Below are positions 20,225-20,265 of a DNA stretch of 20,265 bases, one piece after another; position 1 is the first letter of the stretch, and each line of letters starts with the position of its first letter. The stretch is from the NCBI GenBank assembly GCA_947624465.1, contig CANQKJ010000013.1:1-20265 (forward strand), read 5' to 3'. Made by a program: the position numbers and the translations under genes. This DNA is from an uncultured Oscillospiraceae bacterium (GTDB lineage: Bacteria > Bacillota > Clostridia > Oscillospirales > Oscillospiraceae). A model generated the notes under the pieces. That model saw nothing but the letters and a program-made list of their open reading frames with translations, ran no database searches and was not told where the DNA came from.

Positions 20225-20265
20225 TGGCAGGGGCAGAAGGATTCGAACCCTCGGCACTCGGTTTT
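20225..20265 (-). repeat. att copy 3: 3' half of tRNA-Trp, cut by the window end
   Basis: The first 41 bases of the same tRNA-Trp 3' segment, from CCA to the anticodon loop. By the geometry of integration the tRNA 5' half should lie beyond the right edge, so this could be the intact, functional tRNA-Trp. It could equally be a further tandem att; the window stops before the sequence tells. Confidence 0.8.

Overview
The window looks like accessory DNA from a Gram-positive gut-type Clostridia, probably of the Oscillospiraceae kind. The clues are strong AGGAGG ribosome binding sites, a G+C-rich backbone, DUF6809, DUF6076 and copper-amine-oxidase 'stalk' proteins, and Tn916-like integrases. The host assignment is inference. 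The whole window is an array of site-specific integrative elements lodged in the 3' half of a tRNA-Trp gene on the minus strand. A 45-bp tRNA-Trp 3' segment (TpsiC arm, acceptor 3' strand, CCA, reaching back into the CCA-anticodon loop) occurs at 24-68, 2807-2851 and 20225-20265, where the window ends.

Element 1 (about 24-2851) is a minimal 2.8-kb unit. It has a left att arm, a non-coding relic of a mobilisation region, and a two-gene operon of a small DUF6809-like protein overlapping a tyrosine recombinase (int A), then a hairpin and the right att. Element 2 (about 2807-20265) is a larger integrative mobilisable element. From left to right it carries: a BrnT/BrnA-type toxin-antitoxin pair (2962-3511, minus); a DUF2971 gene (3651-4766, minus); a very large DUF4011-helicase-nuclease-DUF3320 defence-type gene (Hhe-like) broken by a frameshift near 5760 (4899-9946, minus); an AT-rich two-gene unit of a 49-aa protein and a three-TM protein (10163-10900, plus); a DUF6076 gene (minus) divergent from a winged-helix gene (plus) across a promoter with three operator-like repeats; mobC and a short MOBP-type relaxase (12969-14197); a secreted stalk-domain protein (14334-15185); and a second DUF6809-int operon (15649-17171).

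Beyond int B the element is a fusion. Its right end is cut inside the arm repeats at about 17301. A foreign, AT-rich cargo of a ParB-like nuclease-domain gene and a D12-class adenine methyltransferase follows (17456-19750). Then comes only the last 43 codons of a third integrase with a normal right att end (19811-20265). This implies at least three related elements once stood in tandem, and a deletion joined two of them.

No type IV secretion genes are present, so movement would rely on MobC and relaxase plus a helper conjugation system. Three promoters (916-977, 14226-14287, 15560-15621) share the same layout: two TGATAA-like boxes 11 bp apart, a 15-bp gap, a TGGCT -35 and an extended -10. 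They head the two integrase operons and the secreted-protein gene. The cargo (toxin-antitoxin, helicase-nuclease, ParB-methyltransferase, membrane protein) resembles a small defence and maintenance island. The candidates most worth a second look are the ParB-methyltransferase pair and the 49-aa/membrane-protein operon.
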